From Pseudomonadota bacterium (GTDB lineage: Bacteria; Desulfobacterota; Binatia; Bin18), in the NCBI GenBank assembly GCA_005804965.1, contig SYOC01000111.1:1-59509 (forward strand): 59,509 bases of DNA, given 5' to 3'. The translations under genes and the position numbers were made by a program. Under the pieces are notes generated by a model. The model searched no databases. It was not told where the DNA came from and saw only the letters and a list, made by a program, of their open reading frames with translations. How positions within the stretch are numbered: the first letter of the stretch is position 1; the number at the start of each line of letters is the position of its first letter. Positions 1-8,793 of this stretch are shown here, piece after piece.

Positions 1-2
1 AT

Positions 3-386
3 CTGGAAGGAGTGGACTTCCCACTCGTCCTGGTGAACCAAGTCTTCACAAACGAAGACCGTAGCCTCGGCCTTCGTTATCTGGTCTCCAGTGATACCAC
101 CGTGTCGTTCGCGGAGCTGACCACGACCTACCATGAACGGTGGCAAGTGGAATGTTATCATAAGTCGCTCAAACAGAACGTCTCGTTGGCCAAGTCGCCG
201 ACCCAAACCGTCACCACCCAACCCAATCATTTCTTCGCCGCACAGGGCGGCTTTATCAAATTGGAGCGCTTGAAAATGGGAACCAAGCTCAATCATTTTG
301 CACTGAAGTCCAAGCTCTATCTCAACGCCCTCCACTCCGCGTTCTCTACTTTGCGTCACCTCACCTCCTTACCGCACCCCGCGTAA
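3..386 (+). CDS. IS4-type transposase, C-terminal part (cut by window edge)
   Basis: The reading frame is open to the left edge, so the listed GTG at 12 is not a real start and this is the C-terminal end of a longer DDE transposase. It carries the motif YHERWQVECYHKSLK, which fits the Y-(2)-R-(3)-E-(6)-K signature of the IS4 superfamily around the third catalytic acidic residue. About 127 residues are visible. The rest of the element and its left end lie outside the window. No clear terminal inverted repeat was found in the 78 bases before the next gene. Whether the element is intact cannot be judged from here. Confidence 0.75.
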   Translation: MEGVDFPLVLVNQVFTNEDRSLGLRYLVSSDTTVSFAELTTTYHERWQVECYHKSLKQNVSLAKSPTQTVTTQPNHFFAAQGGFIKLERLKMGTKLNHFALKSKLYLNALHSAFSTLRHLTSLPHPA

Positions 387-464
387 GGTGAGTTACGAGA
401 AGAAAGTGGCGGGTATCGCTTGGTCACTCGCCTATAAGGGCGTAAAAGTGGGATCTTTGCAATG

Positions 465-917
465 TCACAGCCCCACCTTCTCTAGTGTCACCTCTGCCGA
501 CCCGAGCAGCTCTTTCACCGTGTACAGTTTGTATTCCTTCTCGTAGAAGATGTGCTTGATGCCGGTGTTGATCAGCACTTTCATGCAGTGGATGCAGGGG
601 GTGTGGGTGACATAAATCGCAGCGTCGCGAATGCTCACCCCGTTCTTAGCGGCTTGGGCAATAGCGTTAATTTCCGCGTGGATTGTGCGGTAGCAGTTTT
701 CTTCGGTCTCGCCGCTGGGGGTCTTGGATTGATAAATCAGACATCCGACCTCGGTGCAGTGTGGCAAGCCCGCCGGGGAACCATTATACCCCGTGGCCAA
801 GATGTTTTTCTCCCGCACGATCACGGCCCCGACTTTCGCGCGATTGCAGGTGGACCGTTCCGCGACTTGTCGCGTGATGGTCAGAAAATATTGGTCCCAG
901 GATAACCGCTGACTCAT
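465..917 (-). CDS. dCMP deaminase (ComEB-type)
   Basis: Zinc-dependent deaminase predicted to convert dCMP to dUMP for thymidylate synthesis in the cytoplasm. The 150-residue protein has the zinc and catalytic motif HAEINAI (His80, Glu82) and the second zinc motif PCIHC (Cys108, Cys111), plus the GYNGSP segment shared by dCMP deaminases, all at normal spacing. The length is typical. Its ATG overlaps the stop of the upstream M50 protease by 4 bases (ATGA), so the two are translationally coupled. ComEB and other cytidine/deoxycytidylate deaminase subfamilies share these motifs, so the exact nucleotide is family inference. Confidence 0.9.
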   Translation of the reverse strand: MSQRLSWDQYFLTITRQVAERSTCNRAKVGAVIVREKNILATGYNGSPAGLPHCTEVGCLIYQSKTPSGETEENCYRTIHAEINAIAQAAKNGVSIRDAAIYVTHTPCIHCMKVLINTGIKHIFYEKEYKLYTVKELLGSAEVTLEKVGL

Positions 918-1942
918 GGTCGATACACAATCGTAAAAGGGTGAAGAGGGGGCATTTGCGAATCGCGATACGCGACATCCGTCATTTCGCCTTCGGGAAC
1001 CTCAAAGTGATCGGTAATGCTGATCGGCACAGGTATGAAGGTCAGTACGAATAGCCCGATGGTACACCACGCATACACGCGGCGGCGGGTGTCGAGCGGC
1101 GACCACAGGTCTTGTGTCGGTGGATGGTCCAACCCCACCAACGCAAGGAAGACTACCCAGAAAAACCATCCGGTCCAGCCTTGGAACCCGAGGAAAAGAA
1201 TCCCCACCAGTGCTAGGCGCGAGATCCAACGATGTGATGGACCAAAAAGCGAATAGGTGACGTGCCCGCCATCAAGCTGCCCGACTGGCAAAAGATTCAA
1301 AAACGTCACGAACAATCCAAACCAGCCAGCAAGAGCAATCGGGTGCAGCACGACTGTGACATCGTCGGCAGATACCTGCAACACTAAATGTGTCAACGCC
1401 GAGAACAGAAACGAGTCGCCCAGCACCAAGCCACCGTCCTCGAAGGGATTGAGTGGCCGTACTTCTGACAAGGCAAGGCCGATCATGACCGCAGGGATAG
1501 CGAGCAGTGCACCTGCCCACGGCCCAGCGGCACCGACATCGAAAAGCGCTTGGCGATTGACCGGCGGAGATTGCATACGGATGAAGGCACCGAACGTCCC
1601 GACGAGCCAGGGCGGACCGGGAATGAAGTAAGGCAGGCTGGCAGGGACACCATGATGACGCGCCAGCAAATAGTGCCCCATCTCATGAAACAAGAGAATC
1701 GACATCAGCGTGATGGCAAAAGGCAAGCCTTGCACGATTGTCTGTGGGTCAGAGAAAGGGTTCGCACCTTGTTGAAATGCACCAGCCAGGGAGGTGGTGA
1801 TGAGCGTCGCAATAAAAAGGACAAGGTGGAGCACTGGAAGCTGTCGCGGTGCCACAGAGTCTTGGACCACGGCCGGTGGCTGATAACCAATAATGGAAGA
1901 ATCCTGCGAGTCGAAAGGGTCTGGGGGCATGGGGAGCGACAT
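914..1942 (-). CDS. Site-2-type (M50) membrane metalloprotease
   Basis: Intramembrane zinc protease of the M50 family, 342 residues. The HEMGH zinc motif is at residues 86-90, and the second conserved segment NLLPVGQLDGGH is at about 216-227, where the Asp supplies the third zinc ligand. Several hydrophobic helices surround both motifs. The roughly 30-residue N-terminus is polar, and no PDZ domain is evident, so the layout resembles the cyanobacterial/plant EGY-like branch more than RseP. The substrate is unknown. It lies between the SAM hydrolase (7 bases upstream) and dCMP deaminase (4-base overlap), probably one transcript. There is no anti-sigma neighbour to suggest a regulated-proteolysis target. 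Confidence 0.85.
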   Translation of the reverse strand: MSLPMPPDPFDSQDSSIIGYQPPAVVQDSVAPRQLPVLHLVLFIATLITTSLAGAFQQGANPFSDPQTIVQGLPFAITLMSILLFHEMGHYLLARHHGVPASLPYFIPGPPWLVGTFGAFIRMQSPPVNRQALFDVGAAGPWAGALLAIPAVMIGLALSEVRPLNPFEDGGLVLGDSFLFSALTHLVLQVSADDVTVVLHPIALAGWFGLFVTFLNLLPVGQLDGGHVTYSLFGPSHRWISRLALVGILFLGFQGWTGWFFWVVFLALVGLDHPPTQDLWSPLDTRRRVYAWCTIGLFVLTFIPVPISITDHFEVPEGEMTDVAYRDSQMPPLHPFTIVYRP

Positions 1943-1949
1943 AGGTGTC

Positions 1950-2756
1950 CTAGTGTGTAGTCAGAAAAATTGGCTGTCCTAATTGAAGCCCGAAACACTG
2001 TGCGGCTGAGCCGTTGCGTACTGCGATTTCTACGAGGCCCCAACTATTCACAATTAGGGCAGGAGCGCCAATTGCGACGCTGGCATAGGAAGCAACAACC
2101 CCGCAGATGCGCACGGTGCCAATGCTAGCCAAAAGGGCTGCGCGTGGAAAGGGGCGGAGGTCGGCCTCGGCAATGTTGGTGATGGCATTGCCGAAATGGT
2201 CGATGTGAATGATGCAGCCAGCAAGGCCGTGCATCTGCTGGCGAACCGGTGGTAAAGAGAGCCGCTCCATCGTCGGAACTTCAACGCCTAGCTGCTCGAT
2301 TGCAACCCCTCGGGCGAGGTGCGCAGCGACTGGAGCAAATACATCGCGGCCGTGAAACGTCTGGCTGCGCTGTGGAAGGAAATACTGTTCATTGGTGAGA
2401 TGGATGACGCGGACGACGTCAGACTCAGGGACAGCAAGGCTTAACACGCCATTATCCGGACCAACGAAGTACGCCTGACGGGTCTCTACGACCAGGGCGC
2501 GACGGCTGCTCCCTACACCGGGATCAATCACCACCACATGGATCGTTCCTGAAGGAAAATAGGGCACGGCACTACGCAGCAGTAGCGCCCCGGAGAGAAT
2601 ATGCTGCGGAGGCACCTCGTGGGAGAGATCGACAAGCGAGGCGGTCGGACATATCTCGAGGATGACACCTTTCATGATACCAACGAAAGCGTCACGGGTG
2701 CCGAAGTCGGTGAGAAAAGTAATGATGCGAGGATTCAGGAGGTGCTCCACGGTCAA
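1950..2756 (-). CDS. SAM hydrolase (SAM hydroxide adenosyltransferase, DUF62 family)
   Basis: Member of the DUF62 family, which hydrolyses S-adenosylmethionine to adenosine and methionine and is related to fluorinase and chlorinase. The 268-residue protein shows TDFG at 16-19, VGIMKG at 25-30, DPGVGSSRR at 78-86 and GPDNG at 99-103, all family hallmarks. There is nothing in the sequence to suggest a halogenating branch, and the genes around it are not biosynthetic. It is the first gene of the minus-strand group with the M50 protease and dCMP deaminase, and starts 5 bases after the antitoxin gene. The physiological role of this family is still poorly defined. Confidence 0.88.
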   Translation of the reverse strand: MTVEHLLNPRIITFLTDFGTRDAFVGIMKGVILEICPTASLVDLSHEVPPQHILSGALLLRSAVPYFPSGTIHVVVIDPGVGSSRRALVVETRQAYFVGPDNGVLSLAVPESDVVRVIHLTNEQYFLPQRSQTFHGRDVFAPVAAHLARGVAIEQLGVEVPTMERLSLPPVRQQMHGLAGCIIHIDHFGNAITNIAEADLRPFPRAALLASIGTVRICGVVASYASVAIGAPALIVNSWGLVEIAVRNGSAAQCFGLQLGQPIFLTTH

Positions 2757-2761
2757 CGCAG

Positions 2762-3061
2762 CTATGTCGAAGGTGACACTGGTGTCAATTCAATGTGCAA
2801 AGTACACCCCAAGGCCGTCGCCGCTTTGCTCAAGGTCGATAACGTGACGGACGGATTATCGGGATCGAGGAGCCGATCTAAAGACGCTCGACTGGTTTTC
2901 ATCCGTTTGGCTAGGGTGTCCTTCGGCAGACGCCTCTGCCGAAGGAGGGCCAGGAGCTTATAGGCGATGACTTTCTTGATGGCCAAGGCTTGGACTTCTT
3001 CAAAGAGTCCTTCTTCTTTCAGAAAGTCTTCAAAATCACTGCCAAGATGGACAGGATTCAA
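2762..3061 (-). CDS. HigA-like antitoxin with helix-turn-helix
   Basis: Predicted antitoxin partner of the adjacent HigB-like toxin. The ORF track starts at 3229, but the first 56 codons lie inside the toxin gene in another frame. A TTG at 3061 overlaps the toxin stop (TTGA) and has an AAGAGGAG ribosome site upstream, so a 99-residue product is chosen. It has a Cro/C1-like helix-turn-helix near DTLAKRMKTSRASLDRLLD, followed by TLSTLSKAATALGCTLHIEL, the usual end of the XRE antitoxin domain. Such proteins bind the toxin and repress their own promoter. Start-site choice is inference. The DNA-binding domain is clear. Confidence 0.75.
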   Translation of the reverse strand: MNPVHLGSDFEDFLKEEGLFEEVQALAIKKVIAYKLLALLRQRRLPKDTLAKRMKTSRASLDRLLDPDNPSVTLSTLSKAATALGCTLHIELTPVSPST

Positions 3062-3411
3062 CCCATGCTCCTCTTCAGCTCGCGTAGCCGTCGTCTGGCG
3101 AGGTTGAGATCGGCCAGGGGTGTCTTTTGCGATTGTTTGATGAACCCGTGCAACGGCACGAGCCGTGTGCCGGACACTGTGAACAGGACTCGTGCTATCC
3201 GATTGCCGAGCGTTGAGCGGACTTCCCATACATCTTCCTCCAATTTACGGACAAGCGGCATCCCGATAGGCCAGAGATACTGAACTGCGAGCAGGTCGGA
3301 GCCAATGACATGTTGTTCTTCGTGAGGAAGAGACTTAATCCACTCCCGCACGGGCTCCCTGCCCGTTTCCGTCGCGAAAAACACCACACGCAACCGCAGC
3401 CCGTCGCTCAT
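3058..3411 (-). CDS. HigB-like toxin (phage Gp49-like, RelE superfamily)
   Basis: Small basic protein of 117 residues in the Gp49/HigB branch of the RelE ribosome-dependent mRNase superfamily. Typical segments are FFATETGREPVREWIKSL near the N-terminus, WEVRSTLGNRIARVLF in the middle, and LHGFIKQSQKTP followed by a basic C-terminus (ARRRLRELKRS). The ATG at 3411 is preferred to the TTG at 3447, since family members begin just before the first beta strand, though neither start has a clear ribosome site. It precedes and overlaps the HTH antitoxin, the toxin-first order usual for HigBA modules. Toxicity is family knowledge, not shown here. Confidence 0.8.
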   Translation of the reverse strand: MSDGLRLRVVFFATETGREPVREWIKSLPHEEQHVIGSDLLAVQYLWPIGMPLVRKLEEDVWEVRSTLGNRIARVLFTVSGTRLVPLHGFIKQSQKTPLADLNLARRRLRELKRSMG

Positions 3412-3626
3412 GATGAAAGTGTACCTTTTCTGATGCAACACTGCCAAGAGGGGCGGGGACAGAGGAGAGGGGAAATCCTTAACTGCTACACAACTGCCTC
3501 TTATTGGGAAAATTGATGGGGCTCTCCATTAAAATTTTCTCATCTCCTTCTCATCGGCTTCTCACAATGATGCGCTATGTTCATTCGTATAAAGAACAGT
3601 AGACCTGAACAGATAGGAGGAGAAAG

Positions 3627-5105
3627 ATGATGAGCACAACGAAAAAAGCACTGACGGGAGCCGCAGCCGCAGCTCTCGCGATTGGCGGGTTCACGTTCGG
3701 CCGCGTGACGCACGTGGATCAAGTACAAGCTAATCCTGATGAAGCCAAAACGGCAGTGGTTGCGACCCCGTCGGGGCGAGCCTTGCCGTCGTTTGCCAGC
3801 TTGGCTGCGCAAGCCTCCCCGTCAGTCGTATTTATCAAGGCCGCAGTCGTCGAGAAGGCCGGGCAGCCCGGCCCGGGGTTTGGGTTTCCTCCGAGTCCTT
3901 TTGGCGACGAGTCGCCGTTTCCGTTCCGCCCGCCGACACCTCCGGGAGGCGGACGCCGCCAAGGCTCGGGGTCGGGCTTCATTATTCGTCAGGACGGCGT
4001 GATTCTGACTAACAATCACGTGGTCGAAGATGCGAAAGAGATTACCGTCACGTTGACCGATAAACAGGAATACCCGGCGAAAGTGCTGGGCCGCGATCCC
4101 AAAACAGATTTGGCGGTGCTGAAAATCGAGCCGAAAGGCACGTTGCCGGTTGCAAAACTCGGTGATTCCGAAAATCTTCAAGTGGGCGACTGGGTTATGG
4201 CCATCGGGAATCCTTTTGGACTCAGCAACACTGTGACGGCTGGGATTGTGAGTGCGAAAGGGCGCGTCATCGGCGCTGGCCCGTATGACGATTTCATCCA
4301 AACCGATGCGTCCATTAACCCCGGCAACTCTGGCGGCCCGCTGTTCAACGAGCGTGGCGAGGTCGTTGGCATCAACAGCGCGATCTTCAGCCGTGGCGGT
4401 GGGAACATCGGTATCGGCTTCGCCATTCCCGTTAATCTCGCCAAGCAATTGCTACCGGAACTGGAAACCAGCGGAACCGTTACCCGTGGTTGGTTAGGCG
4501 TTGCCATTCAGAAGATGACGCCTGAGCTGGCCAAATCCCTCGGAACGGAAGAGGCCCGTGGTGCGCTTGTGGCAGAAGTGACGGAAGACAGCCCGGCGGC
4601 AAAAGGTGGCATCGAACGTGGTGATGTGATCGTACGGTTCAATGGTAAGGACGTGCAAGATTCGACCTCGTTACCGAGTATTGTCGCTGCGACTCCAGTT
4701 GATAAAACTGTGCCGGTGGACGTCTTGCGTAACGGCACAGCGAAAACGATTAGTGTCACCATCGCCAAACTCAAGGATGACGAGGTTGCCAAAGCGGAAG
4801 AGGAGACAGGCGAGCAAAAAGGGAAATGGGGTCTCGCGCTGCGCGATCTCAAACCTGAAGAGCGTGAACAGATGGGTCTCAAAACTAGCGAAGGTGTGAT
4901 GGTTGGCAACGTCCAGCCCGAAAGCCCGGCAGCCGAAGCTGGCGTGCAACCCGGTGACGTGGTCTTAGAGGTCAACAAGAAGGCGGTGGCGACCGTTACC
5001 GACCTCAAAAAAGAACTCGGGAAAGCCGCGACCGATGCCCCGCTCTTGCTTTTACTGCGCCGTGCCGATGGCGGTAACCGGTTCGCCACGTTGGCTGCAA
5101 AGTAA
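3627..5105 (+). CDS. HtrA/Deg family periplasmic serine protease
   Basis: Periplasmic quality-control protease or chaperone of the DegP/DegQ type, 492 residues. The N-terminal hydrophobic stretch ([15 protein letters not shown]) acts as signal or anchor. The trypsin-like domain carries the triad His131 (NNHVVEDA), Asp161 (DLAVLKI) and Ser235 (NPGNSGGP). Two PDZ domains follow, beginning near GWLGVAIQ and LALRDL. A Gly/Pro/Phe-rich linker ([17 protein letters not shown]) precedes the protease core, like the LA-loop region. An AGGAGG site lies just upstream of a double ATG. It stands alone, with a 180-base upstream region. Which Deg paralogue it corresponds to cannot be decided from sequence alone. 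Confidence 0.93.
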   Translation: MMSTTKKALTGAAAAALAIGGFTFGRVTHVDQVQANPDEAKTAVVATPSGRALPSFASLAAQASPSVVFIKAAVVEKAGQPGPGFGFPPSPFGDESPFPFRPPTPPGGGRRQGSGSGFIIRQDGVILTNNHVVEDAKEITVTLTDKQEYPAKVLGRDPKTDLAVLKIEPKGTLPVAKLGDSENLQVGDWVMAIGNPFGLSNTVTAGIVSAKGRVIGAGPYDDFIQTDASINPGNSGGPLFNERGEVVGINSAIFSRGGGNIGIGFAIPVNLAKQLLPELETSGTVTRGWLGVAIQKMTPELAKSLGTEEARGALVAEVTEDSPAAKGGIERGDVIVRFNGKDVQDSTSLPSIVAATPVDKTVPVDVLRNGTAKTISVTIAKLKDDEVAKAEEETGEQKGKWGLALRDLKPEEREQMGLKTSEGVMVGNVQPESPAAEAGVQPGDVVLEVNKKAVATVTDLKKELGKAATDAPLLLLLRRADGGNRFATLAAK

Positions 5106-5144
5106 TCCTGTTCCGTGCTCGTTAAGCGAGGACCGTGCCGCTGA

Positions 5145-6365
5145 TCAAGGTGCTGCGGTTTCCTCGCTTCCCCCGAAGAGCCGCGTCACCTGAACGGCGA
5201 AGATCGCTTGGTCCAAGGAATAACGACCCGGAAAAGCAGGGTTCTGACTTTGCTTGACGTGGCGATCCTCCACGTGACTTTGGCCAGCCGCCACGTGTAC
5301 TTCCCATGGCCCATGCTCGATAGTGAGGCCAGCCGGAAACAAATACGACTCGGTAAAGTCTGGTAGCGTTGGTGCCAGCGACGAGGACTTAATCGCCCAG
5401 CGCTCCCAGGAAAAACCTGTTTGGAACGTCACCCCAGGAAATAAGACAAACTGCACTCCCGCGCCTAAACGAAAGCGATCCTTCGCATCTTCAACCGCTC
5501 CTCGGTTGAGGAATTTGCGATGATCGAATTTCAGCGACGTGTCCTCGAAGGCCGAGAACTCCGCCCAGCGAGCTTGAGCAACGACGGTCAAGCGTTTCGT
5601 GACACGATAGGCGGCACCGAACTCCAAGGTCTGCGGAAATTGAAAATCCACTTTCACGTTATCGCCACGCCCGGCGACGCGGGCATTCCCGAACATAAAA
5701 ATGGTGCCTGGAGTCTTATATCCCAAACCTAGGCTCAACTTCGGAGTTGGCGTGTAGAGAATGCCCAGCGTGCCAAAAATTCCTGGGCCACGCACATCTA
5801 CGTCCAGCCGACCAACGGGTGTCGGGCTCTTGAGGCGCAAGCGGCCATACGACGGGTTAATCCCCACCCCGACATGCAACTCCGGCGTGAGCGAATAGGC
5901 CACGGATGGAGCCAACGAGAGGACAGCAAGGTCGGTGTAGAGGTTATTGAGGATGCCTCGCGCCGGGTCGGCGGGAAGATTATAGGCAAAGCCCAGCGAG
6001 CCGTAGGCACCGATGCCAACATGAAATGGTGCCCAACGGTCGGTGACATAGGCAAAGCTGGGAGCCACCGGCATTTCACGGCTGGTCTCATCGTACCCCT
6101 GAGTGTTGGCGTAGCCAGGATGGTAGCGAATTGCCAAGATACTCGTCGTGGCAGAGTTGGGGAGCAACGTTAATTGGGCAGGATTGTGAAAGAGAGCGCT
6201 GACCCCATTGAGAGGAAGCGCAACGACATTTCCAGCCAGCGAGATTTCTTGGGCGCTGGCGGCTGGCGGAACCAGTTCGCTGCCATGTGCCGGAAAAGAG
6301 ACGCTCGCTACCCCGAGTAAGAATCCCACAAGGGCCGCGCTGGCCGTCCTGCTCCACCTGCGCAT
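5145..6365 (-). CDS. FadL/OmpP1/TodX-type outer-membrane transporter
   Basis: Predicted outer-membrane beta-barrel of the FadL family, which moves long-chain fatty acids or other hydrophobic compounds across the outer membrane. The 406-residue precursor has a clear signal peptide (SAALVGFLLGVASVSFPAHG). The mature N-terminus has SAQEISLAGNVVA and SALFHNPAQLTLL, the family's N-terminal hatch region with its NPA motif. The rest is alternating aromatic/polar strands, ending in VTRLFGG-type strand sequence followed by a short tail rather than a terminal Phe. A hydrophobic-substrate porin fits the acyl-CoA and aromatic-type enzymes in the window. It converges on htrA and is divergent from the MaoC gene. 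Confidence 0.85.
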   Translation of the reverse strand: MRRWSRTASAALVGFLLGVASVSFPAHGSELVPPAASAQEISLAGNVVALPLNGVSALFHNPAQLTLLPNSATTSILAIRYHPGYANTQGYDETSREMPVAPSFAYVTDRWAPFHVGIGAYGSLGFAYNLPADPARGILNNLYTDLAVLSLAPSVAYSLTPELHVGVGINPSYGRLRLKSPTPVGRLDVDVRGPGIFGTLGILYTPTPKLSLGLGYKTPGTIFMFGNARVAGRGDNVKVDFQFPQTLEFGAAYRVTKRLTVVAQARWAEFSAFEDTSLKFDHRKFLNRGAVEDAKDRFRLGAGVQFVLFPGVTFQTGFSWERWAIKSSSLAPTLPDFTESYLFPAGLTIEHGPWEVHVAAGQSHVEDRHVKQSQNPAFPGRYSLDQAIFAVQVTRLFGGSEETAAP

Positions 6366-6555
6366 CCTACACCGTCCTTTCCCATACTACCGTAGCCCAC
6401 ATTCGCGCGGCCTTGTTTTCTGCAGCGTCTTCCGCCGAGAAACCCGCGCACCATACCGGGGACCCTTCCAGCGATCAAGGCCGCCAGCCGTTCTCGCCTG
6501 TGCTGCTTGTGTGGTAGAGTGCGCGTCACAATTTCTGTGAAGGAGGGCTCAATTC

Positions 6556-7062
6556 ATGGCGATACAAACTGGATGGGAAGGACGCTTTTACGAAGATTTT
6601 GTTGTCGGTGATATCTACCGTTGCCGTCTCGGGCGTACAGTGACCGAGAACGATAATATCTGGTTTACCTTGCTGACCTGCAACACCAACCAAATCCATT
6701 TCAACACCGTGTATGGCAAGCAGACAGAGTTCGGCCAGTGTCTCATCAATAGTGGTCTGACGCTCGCTATTGTCGCCGGGCTGGGCGTTGCCGACGTGAG
6801 CGAGAACGGTTTTAACTTGGGCTGGGATAACGTGACGTTGCCCAATCCGGTGTATGCCGGCGATACGCTCTACTCCGAGTCCGAGGTTCTCGAAAAACGT
6901 GAGTCCAAGTCGAAACCGCAATGGGGTATCATCAAGGTGCATACCCGTGGCTACAAGCAAGACGGCACGCTGGTGGTGCAATACACTCGGAATGTGATGG
7001 TGTGGAAGCGTGCCCATGCGCCTCAACGCGACCTCTTTCCCGAGGTGAAGTCAGCGACGTAG
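6556..7062 (+). CDS. MaoC-like hot-dog dehydratase
   Basis: 168-residue single hot-dog protein of the MaoC family, predicted to hydrate or dehydrate an acyl-CoA. The region LLTCNTNQIHFNTVYGKQTEFG (residues about 39-60) aligns with the hydratase-2 motif D-x-N-P-x-H. His48 is kept but the usual Asp position is Asn43, as in the mesaconyl-CoA-hydratase-like branch that reads MNTxPLHxD. The central GQCLINSGLTLAIVAGLGV helix is typical. A GAAGGAGG ribosome site supports the ATG. It is a lone gene, divergent from fadL and convergent with the nitroreductase. The substrate is unknown. Branched C4-C5 acyl-CoA is only a guess from the subfamily. Confidence 0.85.
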   Translation: MAIQTGWEGRFYEDFVVGDIYRCRLGRTVTENDNIWFTLLTCNTNQIHFNTVYGKQTEFGQCLINSGLTLAIVAGLGVADVSENGFNLGWDNVTLPNPVYAGDTLYSESEVLEKRESKSKPQWGIIKVHTRGYKQDGTLVVQYTRNVMVWKRAHAPQRDLFPEVKSAT

Positions 7063-7080
7063 GCATCGCAGTACGCCCAC

Positions 7081-7104
7081 GGAGACGGGTCAGAGACCGT
7101 CTCC
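7081..7104. terminator. Hairpin between convergent MaoC and nitroreductase genes
   Basis: GGAGACGG and CCGTCTCC form a perfect 8-bp stem around an 8-base loop, 18 bases after the MaoC stop and just past the nitroreductase stop. There is no strong T tract on either side, so bidirectional termination is plausible but not certain. Confidence 0.55.
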
Positions 7105-7110
7105 GCATAG

Positions 7111-7776
7111 TCACTCACTCGTACCGGGCTTGGGAAACGGCGTGCCGTACTGGTTGAACCAAGTCACCTGCTCGACTGGTGTCCGTGTCACTGGACCGAA
7201 CTTGCCCACAGGGTAACCGATCGGCAGCAGCGCATAGGTGGAGAGGAAGTCGGGAAGACTAAGAATCGTCCGTATTTCTGCTTCATATTGGCAGGTCACG
7301 CTCGTCAAAGTCGCACCAAGCCCGAGGGCGCGGCAGGCGAGGAGCATATTCTGCACGGCAGGATAAATGCTGCCACCCATAATGCGGGCGAAGTTCACGG
7401 CATTGGGCCCGGCGAGCCGTTGTTGATGAATCTTGCGCGCACGCAAGCAGGCAAACATGTGCACCGGGGCTTCGTGTAAATGTTCGGCTAAATACGCGGC
7501 CGCACGCATGTTGCCGTCAAGTTCAGCTCCTGCTTCGAGATACTGCCGCTCGGCGATGCGCCAGCCACGCCGATAGACTTCGGCGATCTGCATTTTAATC
7601 TCTGGATCGGTGACGACCACAAACCGCCACGCTTGCACGCCGCCGCCGCTGGGAGCGTGAATTCCCGCATCAAGGATTTGATAGATCAACTCTTCAGGGA
7701 CGGGATCGGGTTTGAGCCGTCGCATGCTACGGCAGGTAGACATAATATGGAAAACATCGGTGTTGGCATCCGTCAT
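7111..7776 (-). CDS. Nitroreductase-family flavoprotein
   Basis: FMN-dependent NAD(P)H oxidoreductase of the nitroreductase family, 221 residues from the ATG at 7776. That start is chosen over the upstream one at 7839 because a GGAGGAGA site lies about 10 bases before it. STCRSMRRLKPDPVPEE near the N-terminus and DAGIHAPSGGGVQAWRFVVV supply FMN phosphate-binding residues. GSIYPAVQNMLLACRALGLGATLTS and LLPIGYPVGKFGPV are the other conserved family blocks. The BluB/FbiB-like and general nitroreductase branches share these, and the substrate cannot be read from sequence. Confidence 0.88.
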   Translation of the reverse strand: MTDANTDVFHIMSTCRSMRRLKPDPVPEELIYQILDAGIHAPSGGGVQAWRFVVVTDPEIKMQIAEVYRRGWRIAERQYLEAGAELDGNMRAAAYLAEHLHEAPVHMFACLRARKIHQQRLAGPNAVNFARIMGGSIYPAVQNMLLACRALGLGATLTSVTCQYEAEIRTILSLPDFLSTYALLPIGYPVGKFGPVTRTPVEQVTWFNQYGTPFPKPGTSE

Positions 7777-7888
7777 GGCGTTGCGCTCTCCTCCCTTGTC
7801 AAAGTCGGATGGACCATAGCCGGTCCTCTCTTGCAGCACCAGAACCGTGCTCTCGGCTTCTTTGGGAGAAACCAGCCCAGCACCCAGC

Positions 7889-8608
7889 CTACTTCTGTAG
7901 GTTGGACCACACCAACTCGGTCAGGCTTTTAATCGGCGTGCCTTCGCCTTCATGACTGATGGCGCGCACAAGCCCGACACCTTCGGCGTACCATTCTGTG
8001 TGATGCATCCGGTAGCCTTTGGCGTTGTTTCTGTCATCGACATATTGGTTGGCCGAGACGGTTTCCACGCGCAGACAGTTGTGAAAGACGCCCGCCGGCA
8101 CGCGGACTTCTACTGGATCAATCCAGGCATGAGCCGAAGCGGTCATGGTTTGCCCGCCATTTGCTGGCCACGCATTCGTTTGCAAGCCGACCTGCCACGT
8201 CGCCGCGCCGCGATACGGGCTCGGAAGAATCTGCTCGGCCCCTTCGCCAAGCTTTGTGTCCCAGACCTTCGTTCCGTCGGAATCGAGCCAGGGATAGCGG
8301 TGCAAGAATCCATCTTTACGAAAATAAGCGACCGTGCTCTGCGCGTCTGGGGAGGCGGCGGTCAGCGGCTCGTATTGTTCCACGACGACATAGGAAGTGC
8401 TGTCAAGCAGTGGCAGGTCGTCCTGAATGACGGTCTCGGTCATGTAATAGATGTAATCCCCCGAGAACGTCACGAGGTGGGTCCACGAGTTGTGGAGCGC
8501 GAGTGGGAAGAATTCGGTCGCTTTGGGCGTGGGCCGTGGGGTAAACAACGTGATGAGTCCCCAGACTGTCAGGACTGCGGAGGCGATAGCTATAAAGACT
8601 CTTCCCAT
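7889..8608 (-). CDS. Membrane-anchored protein of unknown function
   Basis: About 239 residues from the ATG at 8608; the ORF-track start at 8719 runs through a dispersed repeat and is rejected. It begins with one hydrophobic segment (VFIAIASAVLTVWGLITLF) followed by a Pro/Thr linker, so the body is expected on the periplasmic side. The remainder looks like a beta-rich domain with many Trp and Tyr residues and segments such as WIDPVEVRVPAGVFHNCLRVE and TEWYAEGVGLVR. These resemble the lipoprotein-type DUFs in which such strings (AGxFxxCLxV, WYAxGVGLV) recur. No enzymatic motif was seen. Confidence 0.65.
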   Translation of the reverse strand: MGRVFIAIASAVLTVWGLITLFTPRPTPKATEFFPLALHNSWTHLVTFSGDYIYYMTETVIQDDLPLLDSTSYVVVEQYEPLTAASPDAQSTVAYFRKDGFLHRYPWLDSDGTKVWDTKLGEGAEQILPSPYRGAATWQVGLQTNAWPANGGQTMTASAHAWIDPVEVRVPAGVFHNCLRVETVSANQYVDDRNNAKGYRMHHTEWYAEGVGLVRAISHEGEGTPIKSLTELVWSNLQK

Positions 8609-8678
8609 GATCGGGGAGTATACTGCCCGAGTCCGAAGGGCGCAATGTGAAAAATGATAGTAGCGACGCGGCAGGTAT

Positions 8679-8717
8679 GTCATTCCGAGCCGAAGCCTCG
8701 CGCAGGCGAAGAATCTC
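8679..8717. repeat. Dispersed TCATTCyGAGC repeat, half copy
   Basis: The sequence TGTCATTCCGAGC...GCAGGCGAAGAATCTC matches one arm of a dispersed palindromic repeat that also occurs at 30702-30770 and 34563-34635. Translations of it give the familiar spurious peptide CHSERSEES. Only one arm is visible here, between the anchored protein gene and the sigma factor gene. Confidence 0.65.
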
Positions 8718-8793
8718 AAACACCATCGTAATGATAAGCGAGTTGCCCCCCCTCCTTTTCACATAACGCTCGGTCTGGTGTCTTTCTTCTACA

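Noticed and set aside
552-905. Plus-strand ORF opposite the dCMP deaminase gene
   Set aside because: Fully antisense to a clear gene, with no family pattern.
3627-5105. Idea that HtrA and the M50 protease form a sigma-E-like cascade with the ECF factor
   Set aside because: The anti-sigma here is soluble and lacks a membrane segment for proteolysis, and the protease genes are not linked to it.
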